DNA of 64,000 bases from Vicia villosa (lineage: Eukaryota; Streptophyta; Magnoliopsida; Fabales; Fabaceae), in assembly GCF_029867415.1 (NCBI RefSeq), contig NW_026705150.1:248001-312000 (forward strand). The letters are read 5' to 3'. Shown here piece by piece: positions 23,029 through 33,974 of the stretch (the stretch's first letter is position 1; every line of letters begins with the position of its first letter). Both the position numbers and the translations under genes were made by a program. A model generated the notes under the pieces. It worked only from the letters and a program-made list of their open reading frames with translations. It made no database searches and had not been told where the DNA came from.

Positions 23029-23432
23029 TATATTAATTTAATTTAGTTTATATTTTCTAATTAATATTAGTTTAATTTAATTTAACGTTTATGATTATTT
23101 AATTTAATTTATTTAATATTATTTTACTATTAACATTATATTTAAGTTAATTAATTTAATTTATATTAACGTTATATTTAAACAATTTATATTAATATTT
23201 ATATTTAATTTAATTTACTATTAACGTTATTAATTAATATTAAAAAAATAGCAACAGTAAAATATAAACTAAAATAGTAATAATTATAACAAAAATATAA
23301 CGTTATTGTTTAAATTAATATAAAATGTTAAAATTAAATTAATTAACTTAAATATAGCGTTAATAGTAAAATAATGTTAAATTAAATTAAACTAATATTA
23401 ATTAGAAAATATAAACTAAATTAAATTAATAT
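23029..23432. repeat. Large AT-rich inverted repeat (fold-back)
   Basis: The left arm from 23029 and the right arm ending 23432 are reverse complements. For example, the 32 bases at 23029-23060 match 23401-23432 without a mismatch. The match continues inward to about 23154 and 23338 apart from one extra block of about 33 bp in the left arm, and more weakly to the centre near 23246. Single-stranded, this would form a long hairpin. Confidence 0.85.
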
Positions 23433-23536
23433 AACTAGTATATAATTAGTTGTATATAATTATTAAATGCAAATAATAAGTTGAATACTATAAGAATAAT
23501 TAAATGTAAACATATATCAGCTTTGAACTTGCAGCC

Positions 23537-23605
23537 TAGTGGTTAGGTACTGCATCTTGTAGTGGTTAGGTACTGCATCTTGTAGTGGTTAGGTACTGCA
23601 GCTTA
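23537..23605 (+). repeat. Three tandem copies of a 23-bp A-box-like unit
   Basis: TAGTGGTTAGGTACTGCATC plus TTG repeats at 23537, 23560 and 23583. The first copy is preceded by CAGCC, giving AGCCTAGTGGTTAGG, the same D-arm word as in the minus-strand tRNA-like module at 22.7 kb. Confidence 0.9.
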
Positions 23606-23760
23606 TTCAGAATTTATAGAGACTTATTAAAATAAGTATTTATAAATAAAATTAAATAACTTGTTTTTTTAACAAAATAAATCATATTTAAATTGTTTTT
23701 ATAAATATTATAAATTATTGAGTTGGTCCCAAACAACAATGCTTAAAGAAAGCACCCGAT

Positions 23761-23900
23761 CACAATTAAATTGGCCTCAAACTTCTAGCCAATTCATCTA
23801 TGCCTCATGAATATTTGGGAGAAGTAGCCAATTCATCTATGCCTCATGAATATTTGGGAGAAGCCTTCAAGAATGCATTCTTCAAACTTAACTATTTATA
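23761..23900 (+). repeat. Duplicated copia integrase scrap with a 39-bp tandem repeat
   Basis: CACAATTAAATTGGCCTCAA onward matches 24646-24726. Within it a 39-bp unit starting TAGCCAATTCATCTATGCC is present twice (23786-23824, 23825-23863). The sequence corresponds to the integrase region that reads G-L-K-L-L-A-N-S-A-M-P-H-E in the right-hand copy. Confidence 0.8.
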
Positions 23901-24645
23901 ATTAAAAATAAAATAATAAGTTAACTATTTTTTTTCTTTAACTTTCTTTTTTTACAATTTTATTTTTTCTCCCTCTCAAACTTTACCATCAGTATTTTAA
24001 AAATTAAATCGGTCATTAAAATGACGAAAATACTGTATCACTGATTTATTAGTTGAACTATCTGATCACTGGTCGAACTGTATTATTAAACTTGACTAAA
24101 TTAAATAATTCAGTCAAATAAAATAATATCTACAGCAAAATTATATAGTTAATAAACCCGTCAAACCATATGACTTAGCTCTAAAAAAATCACGAGAAAA
24201 TTTAAAATATTAAAATATTAAAATTTATTCTTTAAATTTAAATTTTAAATATAGTTATCACACACAACAAAATAGTACAAAATACAAAATAATGTAATAC
24301 AATATTGCAATGTCTAATAAATTTAATTCCAATGAAAAAAATTGTTCTAAATAAGTTTTGCACAACGTCTATTTATATTTTTATTTTAATTTTTTTAAAA
24401 GATTATCAAAACGATGTCATTTTGTCTGAGAAAAAAAGTAAGCATTTAAACGTTCAGTTTTTGAAAACGGCAGATTTTCCATTTTTTACCAGTTTTGACC
24501 GCCAATTTTTGAAAACTATCGATTTTTTGGTTTTTACCGGACATGACCGCTAGTTTAAATTGTCTACTTTTTCTTATAATTTAAGTCATACTTTCATGTT
24601 TAGCCACACCGATATATAATGTCTGGATCCGCCCCTACACACGAC
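23901..24645. other. AT-rich sequence between the two integrase copies, hAT-like right end
   Basis: No coding content. It ends ...GTCTGGATCCGCCCCTA at about 24639, the TIR type (TAGGGGCGGATCCAG in reverse) also seen in the hAT element at 29.5 kb. It therefore probably holds an eroded hAT-like element inserted between duplicated copia pieces. The left end was not identified. Confidence 0.4.
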
Positions 24646-25010
24646 CACAATTAAATTGGCCTCAAACTTCTAGCCAATTCAGCTATGCCTCATGAATATT
24701 TGGGAAAAGCCTTCAAGAATGCAGTCTTCATCATAAACAAGTTACTTACTTTTATTTTTAATCATTCATCTCCTATGCTAACTCTATTTCATAAAGACCC
24801 TGATTGTGTTGCCTTTAAAATTTTTGGTTGTGTGTGCTATCCATACATTTTAGACCATACATTAAGTATAAATTTGACTTTAAATTTGAACAATGTGTCT
24901 TCTTAGGGTAAAATCCTAATCATAAAGGATACATTTGTTTATTTAAACGTGACAAAATATATAATTTTAGACATGTCAAATTTGATGAAAATGTTTTTCT
25001 CTTTTAAGAC
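24646..25010 (+). pseudogene. Ty1/copia integrase C-terminal fragment
   Basis: Forward translation gives L-L-A-N-S-A-M-P-H-E-Y-L-G-K-A-F-K-N-A-V-F-I-I-N, then F-K-I-F-G-C-V-C-Y-P-Y and, after stops, Y-I-I-L-D-M-S-like and F-D-E-N-V-F. This is the well-conserved stretch after the catalytic glutamate in copia integrases. Several stops. It is interrupted at 25010 by the miniature LTR element and resumes after 26168. Part of the same remnant as the reverse transcriptase piece at 27 kb. Confidence 0.82.
25006..25010 (+). repeat. Target site duplication AAGAC (left)
   Basis: AAGAC precedes the left LTR and is repeated at 26164-26168 after the right LTR. Removing the element and one copy rejoins the interrupted copia frame. 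Confidence 0.85.
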
Positions 25011-26163
25011 TTTTAGATACTCGATCGAAATCTAGTATTATCGAAGGTAGTTTTTTGGTTCGACTATTCGACAGGAATTTAGCATGTCGTGGAAATGTGT
25101 TCACATGTTCTAGTCGAGGTATGCTAGGATTGTTAGCATGTCGAATTGTGTCTGTTTGTTATGTCCAATTGTTTAAGTTAACTTGTTTTCTAAGTTAGTT
25201 TGTTTTCTAAGTTAATTTGTTTTCTAAGTTAGCTTGTGTAATGGATCTTTGTGTAAAAGCCCATTAGTTTAATGTGTTAGTTTCATTATAAATAGCATAC
25301 TAGTCTCTCATCATTGCATGCTTCAAATCCTAATTAGGGTGAGATAGATTATTTGTTATACTGTAACACTTGTAGTCTTGTTTCAAAGAGAAAGTAAAGA
25401 ATATAACCAATTTTATTGTGTTCTTCTTGTTTCCCTCTTTCCTATCCTTGTGGGTTTTCTTTACAAAAACGAAACCTATTATACTTTGTTCTTGACATTG
25501 ATTTCACAACAAATTGGTGCGGTGGGCATGGAGAAGAATGTCGTCAACAAAGTATGAGATTGAAAACTTATTGGAGTGAACGATTTCAGTTTGTGGCACT
25601 TGAAGATGAAAGTCCTACTGGTTCAGCAGGGTTGTTTAGAAGGTGCATGAAGAAAGGTGGTTTTTTCCCTTGATGTTATAGAGTTTGTTCTAAGGTGGAG
25701 ATTTATGATATATTGGATCAAACTCTAGTATTATCGAAGGGTAGCTTCTTGGTTCGATAATTCGACAGGAAATTAGCAGGCTATCGAAGTCTGTTAACAC
25801 GTTGTAGTCCAAGTATGCTAGGATTGTAAGCATGTCGAATTAGGCTTGTTTGTCATGCCAAATTGTTTAAGTTAGCTTGTATAATGGGTCTGTGTGTAAA
25901 AGCACATTACTTTAGTGTGTTAGTTTTATTATAAATATCATACCAGTCTCTCAACATTGCATACTACAAATCCTAATTAGGGTGAGAGAGGTTACTTGTT
26001 ATTATGTAACACTTGTAATCTTGTTTCAAAGAGAAAGTAAAGATTAACAGTTTATAACCAATTTTATTGTGTTCTTCTTGCTTCCTTCTTTCCTACCCAT
26101 GTGGGTTTTCTTTACAAGAAAAGAAACCTATAATACTTTGTTCTTGGCATTGATTTCACAACA
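25011..26163 (+). mobile_element. Miniature Ty1/copia element (two LTRs, 0.19-kb interior)
   Basis: Two direct LTRs (25011-25511 and 25704-26163), clearly homologous throughout, surround only 192 bp. Both LTRs end in TTTCACAACA and share CATTATAAAT/GTTATTATAAAT TATA-like stretches, CTTTCCTA..TGTGGGTTTTC and GTAACACTTGTA. The 5-bp duplication AAGAC is perfect. The left LTR has an extra 'GTTTTCTAAGTTA(A)TTT' tandem repeat at about 25185-25235. The interior keeps a gag start and the 3' edge, so it is an internally deleted copia (TNT1/Tork-like) that behaves structurally like a TRIM. Confidence 0.88.
25512..25703 (+). pseudogene. Gag N-terminal remnant inside the mini element
   Basis: ATG at 25538 gives M-S-S-T-K-Y-E-I-E. 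With a one-base shift it continues as G-V-N-D-F-S-L-W-H-L-K-M-K-V-L-L-V-Q-Q-G, the classic beginning of TNT1-type gag. The frame stops after about 40 codons and runs into the 3' purine-rich edge (CTAAGGTGGAGATTTATG). The primer site is represented by AATTGGTGCGG after the left LTR. No other coding remains. Confidence 0.75.
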
Positions 26164-27620
26164 AAGACAATCCTAACTTGCACTATTAGAAACCTCATAT
26201 GTCGGGTCAGATTGATGTGCATAAGGTATATCCTTATGCACGGTGCATAAGTCTCGTACGAGTAATATTTAAATAGTTCCGAATAACATTTTAGTTAGAA
26301 ACGAGTAATAATATCACAATCCATGAATAATATATGAATTATTTGTACACATCTATTAATTATGAGTAATTATTAATTATGAGTAATGAGTACACTATTC
26401 TGAGTAATATTTACACCATTATGAGTAATATCGAATTTTAACTATTTTGAGTAATATATTCATTGTTCTGAGTAATATTTATACTATTTTGAATAATCTG
26501 TATATTATTTTGAGTAATAAATATAATATTTTGAGTAATATAAACACTATTTGAGTATTTATGCATCGTGCATAAGGATATACCTTATGCACATCAGCAC
26601 ATCCCTCATATGTCTATCAATATTCACTTAATGCTGACTACATTCATACTACTCCTAACATATTATGCCAAAATAAAATAAATCTTATTGTCACTAATAA
26701 TAATGTTTCCACTTTGCATGACACAACACACAATGAGAACATATCTAAAGCATCAAGTACTGATCATAACCAAACCGATGTTGTTGATTAATCAAATTCA
26801 CTAAGAATTTAAAGCCCTATAAAAGAATACGCTAATTTATTATCACTATAGATCACTCTCAACCACCTCACACTAAAGCTACCACTTAACTTGTCAATTC
26901 CAATAATTTTGGCCAATCTAATATCAATGTTGTTAGGCATTGCATTATTAATGATCACAATACAAGCACAAGAGGAAGACATGAAATCTTTAAACCTAAA
27001 ATATATATTACTTTTCTACAAACAATCTATCTCTTGAGCCAAAACTGTGAAAGTCAGTTATCAGCACAATAATATGGAAGAAATTAAGTCAGGGAAGAAT
27101 AATATGTATCTCTCATCCACAATAAAACTTAACACTTTTTCCCTCCTCCACCAAATTGCAACATTATTGGCTACAAATGGGTCTTTATGATAATATATAA
27201 TCATGATGGATCAATCTCAAAATAAAAAGTCATATTTGTTGCAAAGGGCTTCCATAAACAAGAAGGGCTAGATTTTTCAAAAAATGTCAGTCATGTCATC
27301 CAACCAACAACAATAAATTTAATTCTCACTATATTTATTTCAAAAAACTTCCCAATAAAAAAAATAGACATACAAAATGCCTTTCTAAATGGTGACCTCG
27401 ATGAATCCATATTTATGGCTCAAGCTTCTAGCTTTATTAATGGCTCAACAGACACTTTGGTTTATAAATTTCAAAAATGAATCTTGGGTTTGAAATAAGT
27501 CCCCCGTGATTTGTTTCATAAACTCCACTCTTTTATCACAAAAAAAGGATTTGAGTTTACCAAAAGTCATATTTCCTTGTTCCCTAAGGTAACTCATGAT
27601 GGTTTGATATGGTGTCTGAA
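26164..27620 (+). pseudogene. Ty1/copia linker and reverse transcriptase remnant
   Basis: Resumes the copia frame broken at 25010. A Ser/Asn-rich linker is followed by T-R-G-R-H-E-I-F-K-P-K at about 26965, then P-P-P-N-C-N-I-I-G-Y-K-W-V-F, F-V-A-K-G-F-H-K-Q-E-G-L-D-F, I-D-I-Q-N-A-F-L-N-G-D-L-D-E-S and K-G-F-E-F-T-K-S. These are reverse transcriptase blocks up to just before the Y-V-D-D motif, which is absent. Multiple stops. Interrupted by the MITE at 26204-26603. Old and dead. Confidence 0.85.
26204..26603. mobile_element. 400-bp MITE with 11-bp flanking repeat
   Basis: Inverted ends: GATGTGCATAAGGTATATCC at 26214 onward against its near-perfect complement ending at 26595 (about 36 of 37 positions). 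CCTCATATGTC directly precedes (26193-26203) and follows (26604-26614). A 9-11 bp duplication suggests a Mutator-type element. The interior is built of degenerate TGAGTAATAT(T) repeats. Confidence 0.8.
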
Positions 27621-28203
27621 CAATCTAGAAGGAGTTTGAATAAAATACTCTCTTTTAGAAGATTTTGAAATCATAGTTTAATTTGGAAGTAAAATCGTTA
27701 AAAAAATTGTGAGGAGTAGTATCTTCGTGTAACATTATGTAAAAGCGTAGTTGATTAGTTTAATGAGGAAGTAAAATCGCTAAAAGAATGAACTTGATGA
27801 TTGAATTTATGAAGAATACTTGATGTAATCTTGATCAAGCCCTCATTCTAAGGAAACAAATTTTGAATTATTCTTCCAATCAAATCCAAATTCTCACATG
27901 AAATGGAAGCTTGATCCAATATCCTCTTCTTCCCTATATCACTCGCCAGACTCCCATTCTCTAGCTTCCCCCACTCTAAACTTTTGAACTTAAGCGAGAG
28001 AATGAAAGTGGAAATATAAGAAGAAGGAGTAGCTTTATTTTGATTCATATAGTATCTTGGGGGAGTTACCACTTTTTTACACTTCTCTAATAAAAAATTC
28101 TAACCATTTCCCCTTATTTTAAATTAAGGGATTATAGCTAGATTAGAATAATTAATCTCCATTAGTTAGACATCATCATACTAATTCATACCAAGTTTAA
28201 ATA
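27621..28203. other. Non-coding, nothing recognised
   Basis: A 74-codon open frame on the minus strand (28072-27848) has no recognisable domain and is not called. Confidence 0.4.
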
Positions 28204-28398
28204 GGGTTATTATATTACCCCTCGGTTTTTGTTCCATTAAGAAGAAAGTTGTAATGGTCAATCGTCCAATCCTCAACAAAAGTATTTTTTATTTCAAAAC
28301 TATAAAGTGTCCGCCATATACCTCTCAGTTTTTGTAAATATTTGAGGGAAAAAGAAATTATTTACGTCGGTTTGATATAATAACCGAGGGGTATAACC
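28204..28398. repeat. Small inverted-repeat element (MITE-like)
   Basis: TACCCCTCGGTT near the left edge and AACCGAGGGGTA near the right edge are perfect 12-bp inverted copies, with extended similarity (GGTTAT..ATAACC) outside. Interior non-coding. No clear target duplication. Confidence 0.5.
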
Positions 28399-28565
28399 TA
28401 TTTATTCATTTATAATTTGTTTTAAATTTCAATTTGACTGACCTGTATTTTTATTTACACTTAAACTAAATTTGTTTTGATAGAATCATAAAATTTTATT
28501 TTATACAAATCATAATTAAATATACACTGAATATTAAATTACATTATTTACAAAACTAAATGTAC

Positions 28566-28655
28566 ACATATCCAAAATGGTACACCAAGAGAACCTATAC
28601 ATATTTGAAAACATATCCAAAATGGTACACCAAAAGAACCTATACATATTTGAAA
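28566..28655 (+). repeat. 45-bp tandem duplication
   Basis: Two adjacent 45-bp copies beginning ACATATCCAAAATGGTACAC with one difference, plus diverged partial copies to about 28740. Confidence 0.92.
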
Positions 28656-28740
28656 ACAGAACCATATAATGCTTACAAAACCTATATGATATTTGGGATA
28701 CATAAAACTTCTACCATTAGAACCTATACATATTTGAACC

Positions 28741-29527
28741 TATAATGACGAAACCTCTATACAATGCTTACAACAACTAAGAAAAAATAGTGTTGTTGAG
28801 ATTCATACAAAGATAGGAAGACACCGATCCAACGTGATCGGATGTCATTTATATTTTTGGTGGAAATGGTGTTCGGTCGCTAAACGCATATGATTTGAAC
28901 AAAATTTAAATCATGATAAGCTAACAATAACAATATTAACTGAAAAAATATAAATAAATTACATGTATATGAATACAGCTAATACCTTATCATATCAATA
29001 AGGTTGTGAAATTTCGATTACTTTGTCTGTTTTTACATATAATGGATTTGCCTAAAATGTTGCACTATTTTCTTTTACTCTTTCTAGGACCGAGTCTGAT
29101 ATTAGAAAGTTTAGGAGTAAGATTACTTACCAACCCAATTTTTTTTTTGCTTTTTCATTGGAACTGTTCTTGTTTGTATATATTTATTATATATTTTAGC
29201 AAATTTGCACTTTGTAGTTGCATCACAACTACTTATTTACGTGGGAGCTATTAGCATTTTAATCATATTTGTTGTAATTTTAATCCATGAATAAATAATG
29301 CCACCAGCGACAATATTTAATATATGTTTTATAACATGGTATCCACACAAATGGCTTCCAGGTTATTTTCGCGTCTACAGATGATTTTCATATAATTTAT
29401 TCGTAGTTAAATAATTTTTGCAATTACGATTACGTCCAACCAATCATCTCCCTTCAACATCTCCAAAATAAAACTCTCATGGAGTATATATTCTTGTTCT
29501 AATTCATATTTTAATATAATCTAAAAG
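28741..29527. other. Non-coding spacer
   Basis: Nothing recognised. An 82-codon plus-strand frame at 29006-29254 is hydrophobic but without family features. Confidence 0.4.
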
Positions 29528-30395
29528 CAGTGGCGGATCCAGAACAATATTTAAGTGGGGAAAAAAAACTATCAATGATAAAACAATTTTGATTTAATAA
29601 AATAAATACACTTCTACAAATTAAAATTACTTTTTATGTATTTTTATTTTGTGAATGAATTATTTAATATAACTAATATAGAATAATATCACTTTGACAA
29701 AAAAATTAATATCTCTTTTTATATGTAAATAAAATACAAATTTTTTTATATATATAATTCAACTAATCTACAACTTTTGTACCATAATCAAAATTAAAAT
29801 TCAAAAAGAATTCTATTTTTTATTGAAAAAATTTCACTCTCCCCTATTGACTATAGACTTTTGTAATAAAATCTTTGAATATTATTTTTAATTTTAGAAT
29901 GATAGCATGATATTTTATTCTTGTTTATGAAGTAAATAAAAAAATTCACAAAATCACAAAATCACAATTCAACAATTTATTTTTTAATAATCTAAACTAT
30001 TGTGCTAATAATATTTTTTATTTAAAACAAGCTCATAACAAAATATTACTAAAATCATAGCATATTAAAATTTTTTAACACCTCTCTGAAATTTCTCAAC
30101 TATATTTTTAAAAATAATATAGAATAAATAATCAAATTCATTTGTAGAAATAACATACTTATAATAATAAAGAATTTTTTGTTTTAATGAAAATAATAAT
30201 ACTATAGAGAAATATGGTTCAAAAAATATATGTAATAGATTGTGAGGTTTGTAACTGAAATGAGTGGAAACAACTTCTTTTATTTTAAAATTGAAATAAA
30301 GTTTAAATGATATATTTTTATATAAGTTAGTAACAATGATTATTATTCTTGTGGGGGCAAGAGCCCTCAAACTCCATAACATAGATCCGCCCCTG
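29528..30395. mobile_element. hAT-like non-autonomous element
   Basis: Ends CAGTGGCGGATCCAG and (reverse complement) CAGGGGCGGATCTAT, a common plant hAT terminus. The flanking 8 bp are TCTAAAAG and TCTCAAAG (7 of 8 identical), the duplication length expected for hAT. The 868-bp interior is AT-rich with no transposase. It abuts the CACTA remnant that ends at 30404. Confidence 0.78.
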
Positions 30396-30986
30396 TCTCA
30401 AAGATACCCTGCATCTCCTCAATCGCAATTAATAGTTTTTGCATGTTATCTAGTTGATGTAATGTGGTGTCAATATTATGTTGTGGAGCATAACAACTAC
30501 CTTTCATGCTTTCACCATTCATAACAAATTTTTCAGCTACTTTCTAACTTATTTGAATTAGGGTGGATGAGTACACCAAATGATTTCAATTGCTGCATAA
30601 TAAAAACTACTGCAACACAGTATATAAATTTAAATACACAACAATAACAACAACATACAATACAAAAATTTTAAACTAGACTTATACTTACCTCAATAAC
30701 ATCGCGGGTATACTTCTCCCGCATATGATTGGTCAACCTCTTCTGAAACAACCTCTCCCATTTCTCCAGATGTACCCAATCATGTTCCTCTTGAGTCACT
30801 CTCTCCCGCGCCTCTTTAGTCCACTTATCTCGCTCAAATTCTAATACTTCTTGTAATTTCTCCCCACCATTTGATCAACTATCTCTTCAATTTCTTTCTT
30901 ACATATTACTTTGTTACTTTTTTGCAATGGTCCGAAAGATAACTTCAAACTGATGCCTCTTTCAAGACCACAGACACACCCACCAT

Positions 30987-31275
30987 CAGGGTCGGTCCTG
31001 GCATTTTTGAAGCCCAGGACAAATAATAATTTTTTTTTTAAAAAAATGATCTATTTAAATTGTAAATCATATCAACAAAATTAAATTTAGTTATTTATCT
31101 GTATAATTAACATAAAAAAATGTCATATTATAATTAATATTTGGTTTGGTAGCAGGGTCGTCTTAAAAAATTTAAAAGCTATGTTCTAATTTTAAAAGTT
31201 GGTGTTTGATAATATATATTTATTAAGTTTATTAATTTAATTCTTATTCAAAAATCTTTTAAATCTATTAATTTA

Positions 31276-31327
<52 letters not shown>

Positions 31328-31687
31328 CATAATAATGTAGTTAAAAATTATATTAATATTAAAAATAATACTAATATTAATAAAGTTTTAATAAAATTAT
31401 AAGTAACATGGTTGTTTAACACACGACCCATGATTTAATTTTAATATTAAAAATATTATAAAATATGACAGTTTTTTAAAACAATTGTAAAAAACGTAAA
31501 TTTGCTTGTCCCAGGGTTAGAACACACGACCTACTAGCATATCCAGGCGTAGACAACCGCTGCACATAAATTATATATAAATAATTTATTTATATTTTTT
31601 AAGCCCAAATTCAAAAAATATGAGGCCCCCATTTTTTATGAGGTCCTAGGTGGTGGGCCTGCTTGCCCTGGCCCAGGACTGGCCCTT
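30987..31687. mobile_element. hAT-like element nested in the CACTA remnant
   Basis: Ends CAGGGTCGGTCCTGG and (reverse complement) AAGGGCCAGTCCTGG. Flanked by a perfect 8-bp duplication CCCACCAT (30979-30986 and 31688-31695). The 701-bp interior is non-coding with a (TA)n tract. Removing it rejoins the transposase reading frame, confirming insertion after the CACTA element arrived. Confidence 0.88.
31277..31324. repeat. (TA)n microsatellite
   Basis: About 48 bp of TA inside the nested hAT element. Confidence 0.95.
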
Positions 31688-32689
31688 CCCACCATGCTCC
31701 TCTGTTCTAGTTGCTTCTACCAAGATGTCATAACATTCTCGTGGAACAAAGATACTATCTTTGGATTTTTCAACCAGTAAATCCTATAACACATATAAAT
31801 TTTCATCTTTACCAAATTGAAATAACTTAAATAATTAATGTTGAAAAAAGTATATACTTACAATCATTTTCGCAATTTCGCGTGTATCCTCTAATGTGAA
31901 CTCGCCTCCTGGTATTTGATGCGCCCTCTTCCATTTCTCATGGCGTAATGATGGAGATTGGCTGCGATTAGGGCTTCTAAAAGGATCTCCCCTCTCTTGT
32001 TCTCTTTGTTATCTTTTTTCCTGAATCATTATCTTTTCCATTTTATCATATCCTCCATGAGATAATCTATGTGGATAGATATTTAATGCTCTATTCTCCT
32101 TTTCTTTTTGGCTCTTAGCCAAGAATTCAGGAGTGGTGCGAGACTTGACAAACTCCTTCCAAACGCCCTTACAAATAAATGAATACATCACATATGAAGG
32201 ATCTAATTTGTTCTTTGGGTTTGTAATATAATCACTTGTGAGTTGTGTCTTAAAGCCCATACGACGTTCACCAGCATGTCCAATCCATTTCTTTCTCAAA
32301 CATATAAACATCTAGAACGATAAACATTTCCTACATTTACATAATACATATGATATTAGTATTAAACCAAAAAAAATGGTTATCTATACTTGTAAAAAAA
32401 AGTTATAAAATTTATAATAAATTTCGCACATCGATCCATAATTTATCTTTCAAATCATCTTCAACATTGTGTCAATTATATATTAAACCGTTGACTTTGC
32501 TACCTTGTAATAATACGTAACCCATAAAGTTATCAGCATGTTCACCATAAGCCTTACTAGATCTTTAACAAAAATCAACCGGGAAGCGAACACCGGTTTC
32601 GCGAGCTTTTGACACCTTAGTCATTATCGTGACACCTCTAGTTTTTATTTGACTTTTGTACTAGCAAAGATGTTGGTTGAATCACTCAT

Positions 32690-33829
32690 CTTTGTGTAAA
32701 CTTCCTAAGAACATACATCCAACATATCCTTAAACTAATGCATATCCTTAAACTAATACTACTAATGAAAACCAACATTTTAAGATATTTGCTAAGGCAC
32801 CTAATACATATGAATTATACTATACTCATAGTACATTTTCTAAGAACATACATTTAACATTTTCAGTGGTCAGTACGTAACACCATCTTCTCGAACCAAC
32901 ACTATTTAAGAAAAACAACATTTTTATCAAACTAACAATAGATAAAGTGAGTTACGTACCGAAAACGTGATAACAAAGGTTCTTTAGGTTGGAAGAAATG
33001 ATGTTCGAGTTATTGTTGGAAGATGAAATTTGAGTTTTGATGAAAATGAAATCGCTTATGATATTTTAAGAGAATAAAATGTGGAGTGTTGATAGGTAAA
33101 TAAAAAGTTATAGTCCAGTTCTGTGAAGTGTTCATGCAAAAGAACTTACACGTCGGGTATAGTGGATAACTGTGGGAATAGATTAATTTAAAAATAAAAT
33201 AAAATATAAAAGCATCATGTTCTGGGAGTTGCATGCAAATGATATTAACTCTTGGTTGGGCAAAGTAACCGAGGGACAATACAAATTAAAAATAAAATAA
33301 AATAGGGACATTTGAAAATATTAATTACGTAATTTAAAATAAATAAAACAGGAGAAAAGAGAAATACGTCAACTGAGAAAATGTAATGCTTAGTTCCTAA
33401 GACAATTGAAAAATAAATAAAAAAACAAAAAATACAGTAATAAGGATTCGAATTGATGTCCCCGATAGATCTATTCCCTCAATTTTTCTCTTAAGTGACG
33501 AAATAAGTTGTATATATATATTTTTAAAATTAATCATGTCACTTTCAGAACATACATATTGATTATTTGTTAGACGAGGTGAAAGCTTTGTCGTGTAATA
33601 TATTATTTATTTATTATAGTGTCAACTGTTTTGTTTTAGAGGTGTTGTGGTTCAGTCACTGTTTTGTACAATTTTGAAGAGTGTCGAGAAATACTTTAAA
33701 AAGAGCAATTAGTCCACGAATCGACTCGATAATTTTTTCTCGGATAATTTTTTTTAAAATCATAAAAAACACTATTCAAACTAAACAATTTTAAACCGAA
33801 GGAATTTCAATTAAACTTCATTGTAATTT
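32690..33829. other. Non-coding spacer
   Basis: AT-rich intergenic sequence with no recognised gene. It contains a GTAACCGAGGGACAATAC word near 33265 that resembles the inverted repeats at 28.2-28.4 kb. Confidence 0.4.
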
Positions 33830-33974
33830 GCACTTATGTGGAGCATGTTGTACCACTTTGTATTTTTGGTTACATTCACCTCTTGATTTTCTAATTTTTG
33901 ACTAAGCATTGTTGTATCGGGTTGAGTATCCCTTGTACTCTATTTAATAAACTTTGCTTATTCAAAAAAAAAAC
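33830..33974 (+). repeat. LINE 3' tail
   Basis: CTTGTACTCTATTTAATAAA followed by CTTTGCTTATTC and an A-run at 33966-33973 is the usual 3' end of plant LINEs. No coding part remains. It lies about 250 bp upstream of the acyltransferase start, so it forms part of that gene's promoter region. Confidence 0.5.

Larger units (their letters stand above)
30404..32689 (-). pseudogene. CACTA TnpA-like (Transposase_24) gene remnant
   Basis: Read leftward from an ATG at 32689. An N-terminal exon gives T-K-V-S-K-A-R-E-T-G-V-R-F-P-V and V-E-D-D-L-K-D-K-L-W. The second (32311-32009) gives K-N-K-L-D-P-S-Y-V and S-R-T-T-P-E-F-L-A-K-S-Q-K-E-K-E-N-R. An exon ending at about 31861 has a clean GTAAGT donor, and one starting about 31787 gives SKDSIFVPRECYDILVEATR. 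A last recognisable exon ends at 30692 with GTAAGT after R-E-K-Y-T-R-D-V-I-E. This order is the DNA-binding second protein of CACTA elements. A hAT insertion (30987-31687) sits in the C-terminal part, and there are at least three in-frame stops and a frameshift near 30875. Confidence 0.75.

Noticed and set aside
27848..28072. 74-codon minus frame with an ATG
   Set aside because: No recognisable motif, no splice or promoter context; could not be supported.
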